Below are positions 15,495 through 25,100 of a stretch of DNA of 51,787 nt, one piece after another. Location: NCBI GenBank assembly GCA_002344785.1, contig DDUL01000013.1:86859-138645 (forward strand), given 5' to 3'. This DNA comes from Bdellovibrionaceae bacterium UBA2339 (GTDB lineage Bacteria > Bdellovibrionota > Bdellovibrionia > Bdellovibrionales > JAMPXM01). The notes under the pieces were generated by a model that was not told where the DNA came from, ran no database searches, and saw only the letters and a list, made by a program, of their open reading frames with translations. Made by a program: the position numbers and the translations under genes. Position 1 is the stretch's first letter, and each line of letters starts with the position of its first letter.

Positions 15495-16568
15495 ATGGCA
15501 AATATCCCTTTGAGCGCTTCTGATTCTGCTGGTCGTCCATTTGGCAGTTCAACTCGTCGCCCGTCTCGTTGGGCTCAGCTTCCCAAAGTCGATCTGCATC
15601 GACATCTCGACTGCTCGATCCGCCCCGCAACTTTGCGCGAGCGCCTCAAGGAGCAGGGCGTTGCCCTGCCCGAAACTGAAGCTGAGTTTCGCCGGCAATT
15701 TTTGGTCACCGAACCCATGCGCGATCTTGAAAGCGTGCTCAGAAAGTTCTTGGCCGCCCAACAAGCGCTCTCAACGCCGGACTTTCTCACCCGCGTGACT
15801 CGCGAATGCATCGAGGACGCCGTGGCCGAAGGCATTCGCATTCTCGAACTCCGCTATGCCCCCACCTTCATTCAAGACGGCCACGAGCACTTGAGCTTCG
15901 AAGACATTCACGCGGCCATCGTCGCAGGCGTCGAGTCCTGCCGCCACTTACCCATCGCCGTTGGTCTGATCGCCATCCTTCAACGCATCAAGCCCGTCGC
16001 CGTCGCTGAACGCGTGACCGAGTTCGCGCTCGCTCATCGCAACACCTTCGTCGGCTTGGATCTCGCCGATAACGAAGTCGGCTTTGATGCGCGCCCCTTC
16101 GAAGCCTGCTTCGCTCGCGCCCGCGCTGGCGGACTGCGAATCACTGTGCACGCCGGCGAAGCGCCGAGCGCCCAAGCCGCGGAAAATGTGCGCATCGCCG
16201 CTGAACGCCTCGGTGCTGAACGCATCGGTCACGGCATTCAAATCGCGCGCGATCCGGCGATGCTGGCCTGGGTGCGCGAGCGCGGACTTGTCCTCGAAGT
16301 TTGTCCCACATCCAATGTGCTGACTCAGGCCGCGGCCTCGATCGCCGAACATCCGCTTCGTCGACTTCTCGACGCCGACATCAAGTGCACGCTCAACACT
16401 GATGATCCCGGCGTCTTTGATTTGGATCTCACGCACGAATACGACGCCGTCGCCGATGGCTTGGGCCTGACCGAGGTCGAGTTTCAGCGCATGAATGAGA
16501 TTGCCGCGCGCGCCTCCTTCATCCCACTCGAATTGCGGCAAAAGGTCTGGCCGAGCCCACTGAGCTGA
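15495..16568 (+). CDS. add: Adenosine deaminase family protein
   Basis: Zinc-dependent amidohydrolase converting adenosine to inosine for purine salvage. The 357-residue product has all metal and catalytic motifs: KVDLHRHLDCS (H35 and H37), VHAGEA (H219 and E222), IGHG (H246) and NTDDPGVF (D303-D304). Length suits the family. The ATG at 15495 is preferred; a GTG at 15459 would add 12 residues without homology, and neither has a strong ribosome-binding site. Related enzymes act on adenine or N6-modified purines, and the bacterial branch cannot be fixed by eye; the LDCS variant of the usual LDGS motif hints at a non-classical member. The lemA-M48 pair follows. Confidence 0.85.
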   Translation: MANIPLSASDSAGRPFGSSTRRPSRWAQLPKVDLHRHLDCSIRPATLRERLKEQGVALPETEAEFRRQFLVTEPMRDLESVLRKFLAAQQALSTPDFLTRVTRECIEDAVAEGIRILELRYAPTFIQDGHEHLSFEDIHAAIVAGVESCRHLPIAVGLIAILQRIKPVAVAERVTEFALAHRNTFVGLDLADNEVGFDARPFEACFARARAGGLRITVHAGEAPSAQAAENVRIAAERLGAERIGHGIQIARDPAMLAWVRERGLVLEVCPTSNVLTQAAASIAEHPLRRLLDADIKCTLNTDDPGVFDLDLTHEYDAVADGLGLTEVEFQRMNEIAARASFIPLELRQKVWPSPLS

Positions 16569-16634
16569 CAAGTCCAACGCGCACTTCTTGCTCCAGCGAT
16601 GCATTCAACGTCACAATAGTGTGGCGAGGTGCTT

Positions 16635-17222
16635 ATGATGCTCATTTGGATTGTGCTCGGACTGCTGGTCGCTGTGATTCTCTACACCATCACCGTCTAC
16701 AACGGCTTGGTGCGCCTCAAGACGGCGCTGGCCAACAGCTTCGCGCAAATCGATGTGCAGCTCAAACGCCGCTATGACTTGATTCCAAATCTCGTCGAGA
16801 CCGCCAAAGCCTACATGAAGCATGAGCGCGAAACTCTCGAGGCCGTAATCACCGCCCGCAACCAAGGCCTCGCGGCCATGCGTATGCTTTCACAAAATCC
16901 CGCGGACGCCGCGCAGATCGGCAAGCTCGCTCAAGCGGAATCGCAATTGCGAAGCGGACTGCAGTCGCTTTCCGTCGTCATGGAGTCCTACCCCGACCTG
17001 AAGGCCAACACGACCATGCAACAAATGATGGAAGAGCTGACCTCGACGGAAAATAAGATCTCTTTTGCGCGCCAAGCGTTTAACGACTCCGTCATGGAGT
17101 ACAATACGGCTCGGCAAGTTTTCCCAAGCAACGTCGTTGCGGGCCTATTCAACTTCACCGCCGCGCAAAGTTTTGAAATCGAAAATCCGCGTGAACGCGA
17201 AGCCGTCGCCGTGAAGTTCTGA
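16635..17222 (+). CDS. lemA: LemA family membrane protein
   Basis: A 195-residue protein with one N-terminal transmembrane helix (about 2-20) and a long helical-bundle domain exposed outside the cytoplasmic membrane. The signature region VYNGLVRLKTALANSF-QIDVQLKRRYDLIPNLVETAK (about 22-60) is typical of LemA. The family is of uncertain function but very often encoded beside M48 peptidases, as here: the downstream ATG shares one base with this stop (TGATG). GAGG lies 5 bases before the ATG at 16635. A GTG at 16629 and an ATG at 16638 are alternative starts. Confidence 0.92.
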   Translation: MMLIWIVLGLLVAVILYTITVYNGLVRLKTALANSFAQIDVQLKRRYDLIPNLVETAKAYMKHERETLEAVITARNQGLAAMRMLSQNPADAAQIGKLAQAESQLRSGLQSLSVVMESYPDLKANTTMQQMMEELTSTENKISFARQAFNDSVMEYNTARQVFPSNVVAGLFNFTAAQSFEIENPREREAVAVKF

Positions 17223-19204
17223 TGCGCCAGCAATCCGGGGCTAGCTCTCTCAGCGGGAATGCAGGCTCCACTCTGGGGGCGGCCGGTGAAGCGCGAGGCT
17301 TCGCCACCAACTTTTTTCAGCAACAGGCCCAAGCCCGTCGCAACACTTGGCGCATCTTCGCGTTGTTTTGGCTCGCGATTGCCGCCACGGTGATCTTCAC
17401 CACCGTGGTCATCGCGTTTTTCTTAAGCCACAGTGAAGAGTTCGCAGACAAAAGCCAAGTTCACCAAGGCCAATTCGTCTTTCATCCCGAAGTTTTGCTG
17501 TGGTCCACGCTCGGCACTCTCGCCGTGGTGGGCTTTGGTTACCTTCGTCGGCGCTGGATGCTCGCCAAAGGCGGCAAAGCTGTCGCCACAAGTTTGGGTG
17601 GACGACTCGTCGAACGCAGATCCGAACAGAGCGATGAGCGCCGCCTGCTCAATGTGGTCGACGAGATGGCGCTTGCGGCGCGCATCCCCTCACCACCCGT
17701 CTACTTGCTCGACAACGAACGCAGCATCAACGCCTTCGCTGCCGGCTACCACCCGACCGACGCTGTGGTCGGCGTGACGCGCGGATCGATTCAGCGCCTC
17801 AATCGCGACGAACTGCAAGGCCTGATGGCGCACGAGTTCTCGCACATCTTCAATGGCGACATGCGCCTCAACATGCAAATGGTCTGCTGGATCGGCGGTT
17901 TGGAAGCTATTAGCACCTTTGGTCGCAGTCTCATGCGTTCCGCCTCGAATCGCAGTTCCAGCTCACGCAAAAAAAATGGCGGAGGCGGCGTGATCTTGGG
18001 ACTGGCGCTCTTTGTGATCGGCATCCTCGGCACATTTCTCGCGAGCCTGCTGCGCGCGGCGATCTCGCGCCAACGCGAACACCTCGCTGATGCCAGCGCG
18101 CTACAATTTACGAGAAACCCCTACGGCATCGGCGGCGTGCTTTGGAAGATCTGGAAACTCAAAGACGGCGGCCTGAACTCGCCCTACGCCAAAGAGGTGT
18201 CGCACTTTTTCTTGAGCTCAGCGAGCGGCGCGGGCACCGCCTCCTATTTTGACTTTGGTTTTTTCAACACTCACCCGGCGCTCGAAACGCGCTTGCAGAG
18301 AGTTTGCCCGGAGCTCTTGCGCGACGGCTCGCGACCGCCGGGCGTGGATCGCGACTTTTTTGAACGAGTGGAATCGCCCATCGAGCAGCGCATTGAAATT
18401 CCGGTGCCCCAATCCGCGAAGCTCGCGGGGGCGGTCAGCTTGCTTCGCCAAGCGACAGAGCAAGCTTCAGCTTTGGGCGCAAGTCTTGAAGGCACGCCCG
18501 CCGGCGGTCTGGGCACAAGCCTGCTGCGCTTCGCATTTCGCGAGGCCACGATGGCCAAGTCGCTCGCGCTTGCGGTCGCCAACATTCGTCCGACGCCGAC
18601 AACGCCCACTGACGATGAGCTTCGCCAGCAACTCGACGCCTGGCTCGCCACCGTCGATCAGCCCGAGCTGGAGCGTTTGCAACTTTTGAATCTGAGTCTG
18701 CCCGCACTTCGCGAGACCCCAGAAGAAGAGCGGCGCAACTGGCTCGGCGAACTCGAGCAACTGCAACTACCCGACGACTCTTCCGACGCACGCTTTTGCA
18801 TGCTGCTGCTCGCGTACCTGATCTTTGCGCTGCACCCGGATCGTCGCACGCCACTTCGCGCGCCCTCGCAAGCCGAACGGCTGCTTGCCACACATCAGCT
18901 GCTGAGCTTCGCGGCGCAGGTCGGACACGAGGTTGCAGCGGAGCGCGAACAGGCTTACGCCGCCGGCTGGATGACGATGAAGCGAAAGCTGCCGGGCCTT
19001 GCGGCGCAACCGCTGGCTCAGCTTCACATCGCGCATCTTGTGCACGCCTTTCGCGTGCTGAAGGCCACGCCGCCACTGACGCTCGCAGAGATTCACCAGA
19101 GTTTGGATCGCGTGCTGGGATTTGATCGGCGGCTGAAGGGCGCGGAGGCGGCATTGGTGCAGGCGCTGCGGACGGCCACGGGTGCCCCCAACTGGTCTCG
19201 TTGA
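17222..19204 (+). CDS. M48-family membrane metallopeptidase with a large C-terminal extension
   Basis: Zinc peptidase related to HtpX, probably involved in membrane-protein quality control. Transmembrane segments lie near 43-66, 91-109 and 257-279. The zinc site is H204-E-F-S-H208 with a third ligand in REHLADASA (E286). At 660 residues it is about twice the length of HtpX; residues from about 370 to the end form a mostly helical, Leu/Ala/Arg-rich extension of unknown function. It is translationally coupled to lemA. The last codons, Asn-Trp-Ser-Arg-stop, lie inside an arm of the REPIN-like element 2, so the C-terminus may have been set or altered by that element. Confidence 0.88.
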   Translation: MRQQSGASSLSGNAGSTLGAAGEARGFATNFFQQQAQARRNTWRIFALFWLAIAATVIFTTVVIAFFLSHSEEFADKSQVHQGQFVFHPEVLLWSTLGTLAVVGFGYLRRRWMLAKGGKAVATSLGGRLVERRSEQSDERRLLNVVDEMALAARIPSPPVYLLDNERSINAFAAGYHPTDAVVGVTRGSIQRLNRDELQGLMAHEFSHIFNGDMRLNMQMVCWIGGLEAISTFGRSLMRSASNRSSSSRKKNGGGGVILGLALFVIGILGTFLASLLRAAISRQREHLADASALQFTRNPYGIGGVLWKIWKLKDGGLNSPYAKEVSHFFLSSASGAGTASYFDFGFFNTHPALETRLQRVCPELLRDGSRPPGVDRDFFERVESPIEQRIEIPVPQSAKLAGAVSLLRQATEQASALGASLEGTPAGGLGTSLLRFAFREATMAKSLALAVANIRPTPTTPTDDELRQQLDAWLATVDQPELERLQLLNLSLPALRETPEEERRNWLGELEQLQLPDDSSDARFCMLLLAYLIFALHPDRRTPLRAPSQAERLLATHQLLSFAAQVGHEVAAEREQAYAAGWMTMKRKLPGLAAQPLAQLHIAHLVHAFRVLKATPPLTLAEIHQSLDRVLGFDRRLKGAEAALVQALRTATGAPNWSR

Positions 19205-19444
19205 GTGTTGCGAATGCTCGCGCGAATTGTGGTGCGACTTTTGCCGCCGGCTCACCAGGCTCCCTCCCCATCATCAAGTGATTGAAATGACGAGGCTTTC
19301 ATCAGCGCTCCGCCCGTGCCCCTTGGGCTTTGCGCCCGGCGCACGCGACCCAAAGTGCAACACCGAAACATCGCAAAATACTTGAGTCAGATCAGCCCGT
19401 TAGGCCGTCGGCCTCGAAAATCGCAACACTCAACGAGACCAGTT
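19190..19444. repeat. REPIN-like element 2 (perfect 23-bp inverted repeats)
   Basis: A 23-bp arm at 19190-19212 (starts AACTGGTCTCG, ends GTGTTGCG) is repeated perfectly in inverted orientation at 19422-19444, enclosing 209 bp without a gene. The left arm is identical to that of element 1 at 9911-9933, nearly 10 kb away, while the interiors differ. It overlaps the end of the M48 peptidase gene and stops one base before the -35 box of the copA promoter. A GGCC-rich stem (AGGCC-GTC-GGCCT, about 19402-19414) lies near the right arm. There is no transposase nearby; a REP-associated tyrosine transposase would have to act in trans. Confidence 0.8.
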
Positions 19445-19445
19445 C

Positions 19446-19476
19446 TTGACCTTCCCATGATGGCAAGCTTCATCCT
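19446..19476 (+). promoter_or_regulatory. CueR-type promoter/operator of the copper operon
   Basis: TTGACC (19446-19451) and CATCCT (19471-19476) are separated by 19 bp, the long spacer typical of MerR-family targets. An imperfect dyad, ACCTTCC (19449-19455) and GCAAGCT (19463-19469), is centred between them; five of seven bases match a perfect ACCTTCC/GGAAGGT palindrome. This is the expected arrangement for a CueR-like activator, which is encoded as the second gene of this operon. The -10 ends 6 bases before the copA ATG. Confidence 0.75.
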
Positions 19477-19482
19477 GCCCGC

Positions 19483-21708
19483 ATGGAACAAAAACTACTG
19501 TTGAACGAAATGAAGTGTGCCAGCTGCGTCAACAAGGTCGACACGACTTTGCGAAAGATCGACGGCATCAAAAACGTGCGCGTGAATCTGCTCACGCAAG
19601 AGGCGCGATTTGATTTGGATGCTGAGGGCGCGCCGGAGCAACAACAAAATGTCACCGCGCAAGCGATCGCGCAACTTGAAGCGCTCGGCTACAAGGCGCA
19701 GGTGAAGTCCGAGGTCAAAGCCTCGACGGCCCGCGAACTCGCCGAGGCGCGAGTGCGCAACGAAAAATGGCGCGCGATCTTCGCGCTCGCTCTCACCATC
19801 CCTATGTTGATCCCGATGCTTTGGTCAGCTTGGCCGATGCCATCGCCCGAAGTGCAGCTCGTACTGACCAGTCTCGTGATGGTCGGTGTGGGTACGTCCT
19901 TCGCTCAACGCGCGATCGCCAATCTTCGACACTTGAGTTTCACCATGGACGTGCTGGTGTTCTTAGGCACGACGGCGGCTTTCGCCTACTCCGTGTATCG
20001 GTGGCAAATTCACAAAGGCCACCACACGCATCTGTTCTTTGAATCGGCGGCGGCGATCTTGGCGTTCGTGCAACTTGGAAAGTGGATGGAGGCCGTGGCC
20101 AAGCGGCGCGCGGGCTCGGCACTGGAATCGCTGAAGCGCCTGCAGCCCGAAGTGGTGCGCGTGAAAACTCCGAAGGGCATCATCGAACGCGCGCTCGAGG
20201 CTCTGCAACCCGGCCATCTGTTGGTCACTCGCTCTGGCGAGCGCATCGCTTGCGACGGCGTCGTCGCCGAAGGCGCGGCGAGCGTGGATGAAAGTTCGAT
20301 GACCGGCGAGAGCGCGCCGCGATGGGTGCGCGCTGGCGATACAGTTTATGGCGGGTCGCTGGTGCTGGATAGTGAGTTGGTGACTCGCGTGTCGCATGCG
20401 GCGGATCGCGGTTTGCTCGCACAGATGCTGGAAGCCTTAGAGAGCGCGCAAGCTCAAAAAGATCAGATCGCGAAACTTGTCGATCGCTGGAGCGCGGTGT
20501 TCGTGCCGCTGATTTTGGTGATCGCCGCTCTCGTCGCCATCGGCTACGGCGCGATGACGGGCGATTGGAGCGAAGGCCTGATTCGTGCGATCGCGATTTT
20601 GGTGATCGCTTGCCCTTGTGCATTGGGGCTGGCGACGCCAACCGCGGTGATGGTGGCATTGGGCGAAGCTGCGAAGCGCGGATTTGTGGTGCGCGATCCG
20701 GGTATCTTTGAGACGGCGCCCAAACTTCACCAGGCGGCCTTCGACAAAACCGGCACATTGACTCGCGGTGAGCCACGACTTCGCGACGCAAGTCTCGACG
20801 ACAACGACTTAGCTGCGGCGGCCTCGCTCCAAACCAGCAGCACACATCCTCTCGCGCTGGCTCTTCTGGCTTCGGCTCGAAGCAAGTCGCTCAGCTTGCC
20901 GACAGCGGAAGATGTGCGCGTGATCGCGGGCTCGGGTATCGAGGGCCGAGTTGCAGGCCGACATCTGGCACTGGGGTCAGAGCGTTGGATGCGCGAGTTG
21001 GGACTGCGGCCTGAGGCCGATGCGTCGCTCTCGGGCACGCTGAGCTTTCTCGCCGACCTCGATGGAAAAAAAATTTTAGGACACCTGCGTTTCGTCGATG
21101 AATTGCGGCCCGAGTCCGCTGGCCTCATTCAAGCGCTTCGCGCACAAGGCGTGAAAGTCGCATTGCTCTCGGGCGATCGCCACCCCGAAGTGGCGCGCAT
21201 CGCGCGCGAGCTGCAGATCGAAGAAGCGCACGGCGAAATGAAGCCGCAGGATAAGGTGGCGTGGATTCAGGCCGCTCAAGCGCGCGGCGAACACGTCGCG
21301 ATGCTAGGAGATGGCATCAATGATTCGGCGGCTCTTGCGCAAGCCGATCTGGGCGTTGCGGTCAGTGGCGCAACCGATATCGCGGGCCAAGCCGCAGCTG
21401 TGGTGCTGCTCAATCCGGATCCGCGCTCCTTGCTGCGCGTGATTTTGCTCGCGCGAGCGACGCATCGAAAGCTTTGGCAAAATCTCGCGTGGGCCTTTGG
21501 CTACAATCTCATCGCCGTGCCGATGGCGGCCATGGGTCAGCTCACGCCCACCCTCGCCGCGTTCGCGATGGGCTTTAGTTCGGTGAGCGTTGTGGTATCG
21601 AGCCTGATGCTGATCTGGTCGCTTCGTCGCGCCGAGGCCAAAGCTGGTTTCGCGAGCGAAGCGAAGATGGCGACAACTCAAGTCGCGCCGGCATGGGGGA
21701 CACGATGA
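19483..21708 (+). CDS. copA: Copper-exporting P1B-type ATPase
   Basis: Pumps Cu(I) out of the cytoplasm. The 741-residue product has one N-terminal heavy-metal domain (MKCASCVNKV, C12 and C15), the actuator TGES (274-277), the membrane CPC motif in ACPCALGLATPTA (377-379), the phosphorylation site DKTGT (D421), the nucleotide-domain HP motif (SSTHPLALALL) and GDGINDSAAL. AFGYNLIAVP and MGFSSVSVV in the last helices supply the Tyr-Asn and Met-Ser-Ser residues of the Cu(I) class. First gene of the operon; its stop overlaps the regulator start (ATGA). There is no ribosome-binding site before the ATG, and the promoter position implies a leaderless or nearly leaderless message. Confidence 0.95.
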   Translation: MEQKLLLNEMKCASCVNKVDTTLRKIDGIKNVRVNLLTQEARFDLDAEGAPEQQQNVTAQAIAQLEALGYKAQVKSEVKASTARELAEARVRNEKWRAIFALALTIPMLIPMLWSAWPMPSPEVQLVLTSLVMVGVGTSFAQRAIANLRHLSFTMDVLVFLGTTAAFAYSVYRWQIHKGHHTHLFFESAAAILAFVQLGKWMEAVAKRRAGSALESLKRLQPEVVRVKTPKGIIERALEALQPGHLLVTRSGERIACDGVVAEGAASVDESSMTGESAPRWVRAGDTVYGGSLVLDSELVTRVSHAADRGLLAQMLEALESAQAQKDQIAKLVDRWSAVFVPLILVIAALVAIGYGAMTGDWSEGLIRAIAILVIACPCALGLATPTAVMVALGEAAKRGFVVRDPGIFETAPKLHQAAFDKTGTLTRGEPRLRDASLDDNDLAAAASLQTSSTHPLALALLASARSKSLSLPTAEDVRVIAGSGIEGRVAGRHLALGSERWMRELGLRPEADASLSGTLSFLADLDGKKILGHLRFVDELRPESAGLIQALRAQGVKVALLSGDRHPEVARIARELQIEEAHGEMKPQDKVAWIQAAQARGEHVAMLGDGINDSAALAQADLGVAVSGATDIAGQAAAVVLLNPDPRSLLRVILLARATHRKLWQNLAWAFGYNLIAVPMAAMGQLTPTLAAFAMGFSSVSVVVSSLMLIWSLRRAEAKAGFASEAKMATTQVAPAWGTR

Positions 21709-22115
21709 AAGGCGTCTACAATATTGGTGAAGCCTCCAAGATGAGCGGCGTCTCCGCCAAGATGATTCGTCACTATGAAAGCCTAGGCCTTCTGCCGAAG
21801 GCCCGCCGCACCGAATCCGGCTACCGACAGTATTCAACCGAAGACATTCATAGTTTGCGCTTTGTCAGAACCTCGCGGGATTTGGGATTTTCGTTGGATG
21901 AGATTCAAAAGCTGTTGTCGCTTTGGTCGAACAAGCGGCGCGCAAGTCGCGATGTTCGGCGCCTTGTGGAAAAACACGTGGAAGACCTGAATCAAAAAAT
22001 CGTCGACCTTCAGCGCATGCGTGACTCGCTCAAGAATCTCGCGCAATGTTGCCACGGAGACGAGCGACCCGAATGTCCCATCCTCGATCAACTTGCTGAG
22101 GGAGAGCCCACTTGA
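21705..22115 (+). CDS. cueR: CueR-like MerR-family copper-sensing activator
   Basis: A 136-residue regulator expected to sense Cu(I) and activate the promoter upstream of copA. The N-terminal winged HTH is clear (YNIGEASKMSGVSAKMIRHY, about 5-24), followed by the dimerisation helix and the metal loop C116-HGDERPE-C124, the same C-x7-C spacing as in CueR, ending CPIL. A serine in RRASRDVRR (S81) matches the serine CueR uses for monovalent metals. I chose the ATG at 21705: a GGGGG sequence lies 5-6 bases upstream and the start overlaps the copA stop as ATGA. The pump gene overlaps its own stop in turn, so all three are coupled. Confidence 0.9.
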   Translation: MKGVYNIGEASKMSGVSAKMIRHYESLGLLPKARRTESGYRQYSTEDIHSLRFVRTSRDLGFSLDEIQKLLSLWSNKRRASRDVRRLVEKHVEDLNQKIVDLQRMRDSLKNLAQCCHGDERPECPILDQLAEGEPT

Positions 22116-25100
22116 CGCCTTCATCATCGACGCCAAATTCGAATCAACCTGAATACTCCGTTCTCGATCGCTTGATTCGATGGTCATTGCAAAATCGCCT
22201 TCTCGTGCTCGCACTCTCCGCGCTGGTACTGGCGTGGGGCGGCTACGCCATCACCCACTTGCCCGTCGATGTGTTCCCTGACCTCAACAAGCCGACAATC
22301 TCGGTGATGACCGAAGCCGAAGGCCTCGCACCCGAAGAAACCGAAACGCTGGTGACCATTCCGATCGAAAGCGCGCTGTTGGGACTTCCAGATGTCGAGC
22401 GCGTGCGTTCGCAATCTGGCGCTGGACTGAGCATCGTGTGGGTGGAGTTTGACTGGGACACCGATATCTACCGAAATCGCCAGCTCGTTCAGGAGCGCCT
22501 GGCCGTGGCTCGCGAACGACTGCCACGCGATGTGCTGCCGCAATTGGGACCGATTTCATCCATCATGGGAGAAATTCAACTTGTCGGCCTGGTCGCGGAA
22601 GATGGCGCAAGCTTCGGCCCGTTGGAACTTCGCAATTTTGCCGATTGGGTGGTGCGACCGCGGCTGATGTCGATCAACGGCATCTCGCAAGTCATCGCCA
22701 TCGGTGGCGGCGTGCGCCAGTATCAGATTCTGTTGAGCGCGGAGAAAATTCAGCAGCGACAGCTCTCTTTGTCGACCATCGAGCATTCGATCTCGGAAAT
22801 TTCAAAGAACACTTCCGGCGGCTTCATTGATTTGGACCAGCGCGAGAATCTCATTCGCATCATCGGCGGCGTTCGCGAGAAGGAAGAGATACTCAATTCC
22901 TTCATGGGCTATCACCTCGGTCAGCCGGTGCGCGTTCGCGACGTCGCGACCGTGATTGAGGGGCCGCGCACCAAACGCGGTGATGCCAGCATCAACGCTC
23001 AGCCCGGGGTGATCTTGAGCGTGCAGAAGGCGCCAGGAGCCTCCACTCTCGATCTTGCGCAAGATCTTGATCTGGCCTTCGATGAACTCGAACGCCAAAT
23101 GCCTCCGCAGGTGAAGTTGCACAGAAATTTGTTTCGCCAAGCAACCTTCATCGAGACTTCGATCCACAATGTGATTGAAGCACTTCGCGATGGCTCACTT
23201 TTGGTCATTGTCGTGTTGATGATGTTCCTCGCAAATTTCAGAACCACGGCCATCACGCTCACCGCCATTCCTTTGAGTTTTGCGGTGTCCGCCTTGGTGT
23301 TCGAGTTCATGGGCATGACCGTGAACACCATGACCTTGGGTGGCTTGGCCGTCGCGATCGGTGAACTGGTCGACGACGCCATTGTCGACGTCGAAAACGT
23401 CTATCGACGTCTGCGCGAGAACGCTTTGAAGGCTGTGCCTGATCCGATTCTCAGCGTCGTCTTTCACGCATCGAGTGAAGTGCGAAACTCGATTGTGATC
23501 GCCACCATGATCGTGATCGCCGTGTTCTTTCCGCTCTTTGCGATGAGCGGCATCGAAGGCCGCCTGTTCGCTCCACTTGGCGTGGCCTATGTCGTTTCCA
23601 TTCTCGCCTCGATGTTCGTTTCACTGACGCTGACACCTGTACTTTGCTCCTATCTTCTGGGCGGTCGACAGCTCAAGGAGCAGTCTGAGACTCGCTTGGC
23701 GCGCTGGATGAAGGCGAAGCAGGCCGCGTTTCTGAGAGTATGGCTCAATCGCAGCGGTTGGTGGCTGGCGCCCGTGGCGCTCCTCTTTGTGATCACCGGG
23801 ATCATGGCCATTCGCATGGACCGCGACTTCCTTCCGCAGTTCAACGAAGGCACGGCCACCATCAACTTGCTCCTCGATCCAGGTGTGTCGCTCGGCGAAT
23901 CCAACCGCATCGGCCAAGAGGCCGAACGACTCATTGGCGGTGTGCCGGAAGTTCTCTCTGTGTCTCGCCGAACAGGCCGCGCGGAGATGGATGAACACGC
24001 TGAGGGTGTTCACTATTCAGAAATCGATGTCGACTTCAAGCCCCTCGATCAGTGGCGCGATGGCCAAAGCAAAGAGAGTGTGCTGGAAGAGATTCGCGCG
24101 CAGCTCGAAAAACTTTCGGGTGTCTACTTTAATATTGGTCAGCCGATCTCGCATCGACTCGATCACCTGACTTCAGGTGTTCGCGCCCAGATTGCACTCA
24201 AGATCTTCGGCGAGGATCTTGCCGAGCTACGCGCGAAAGCTGCGGAAGTCGAAGGCGCGCTCAAAGACATCGAAGGCCTTGTCGATTTGCAGGTGGAAAG
24301 TCAGGCGCTGATCCCCCAGCTCAAGATTCAGATCTTGCGCGAAGAAGCCTCGCGCTTTGGTCTCACCACGGGTGATCTCGCTGAACTTCTCGAGCAGGCC
24401 CTGCAGGGTCGCGTCGTCGGACAAGTCATCGAAGGACAGCGCAGCGTGGACTTATTCTTGCGCTTTGATGAAGAGTCGCGACGCAATCCCGATTTGATTT
24501 CCAACACCATCGTCAAAGTCATGCCCGACGGCCAAAGAATTCGCGTCGCCGATGTGGCGGATGTGTACGAGGCCGAAGGCCCCAACCTCATCGCTCGCGA
24601 AAATGCACTTCGCCGCATTGTAGTTTCGGCGAACACTTCGGGGCGTGCGCTCTCGCCCGTCGTCGACGACATTCGCCGCGCACTAAGCGAGAATGTCACG
24701 TTTGATCGTGGCTTGAGTTATTCCATCGAAGGACAGTTTGAGTCGCAAGTTCGCGCGACCCGGCTGATGACGGGCTTGGGGATTCTATCGCTCATCCTGA
24801 TCTTCACCATTCTCACCACGCACTTCAAATCCGCATGGATGGCGGGTCAGGTGATGCTCAACGTTCCGCTGGCCTTGATCGGCGGCGTGCTGGCGATGGT
24901 AATGACGAACATGCCGATGACCGTCGCAAGTCTACTCGCACTCGTGACTCTGGCCGGGATCGCGTCTCGCAACGGCATCATGATGCTGTCGCACTACTTG
25001 CACCTCATGCGCTTTGAAGGCGAAAAGTTCACTCTCGAGATGGTCGTTCGCGGTTCATGCGAACGCTTGATCCCGGTGATGATGACAGCCCTCACGGCCA

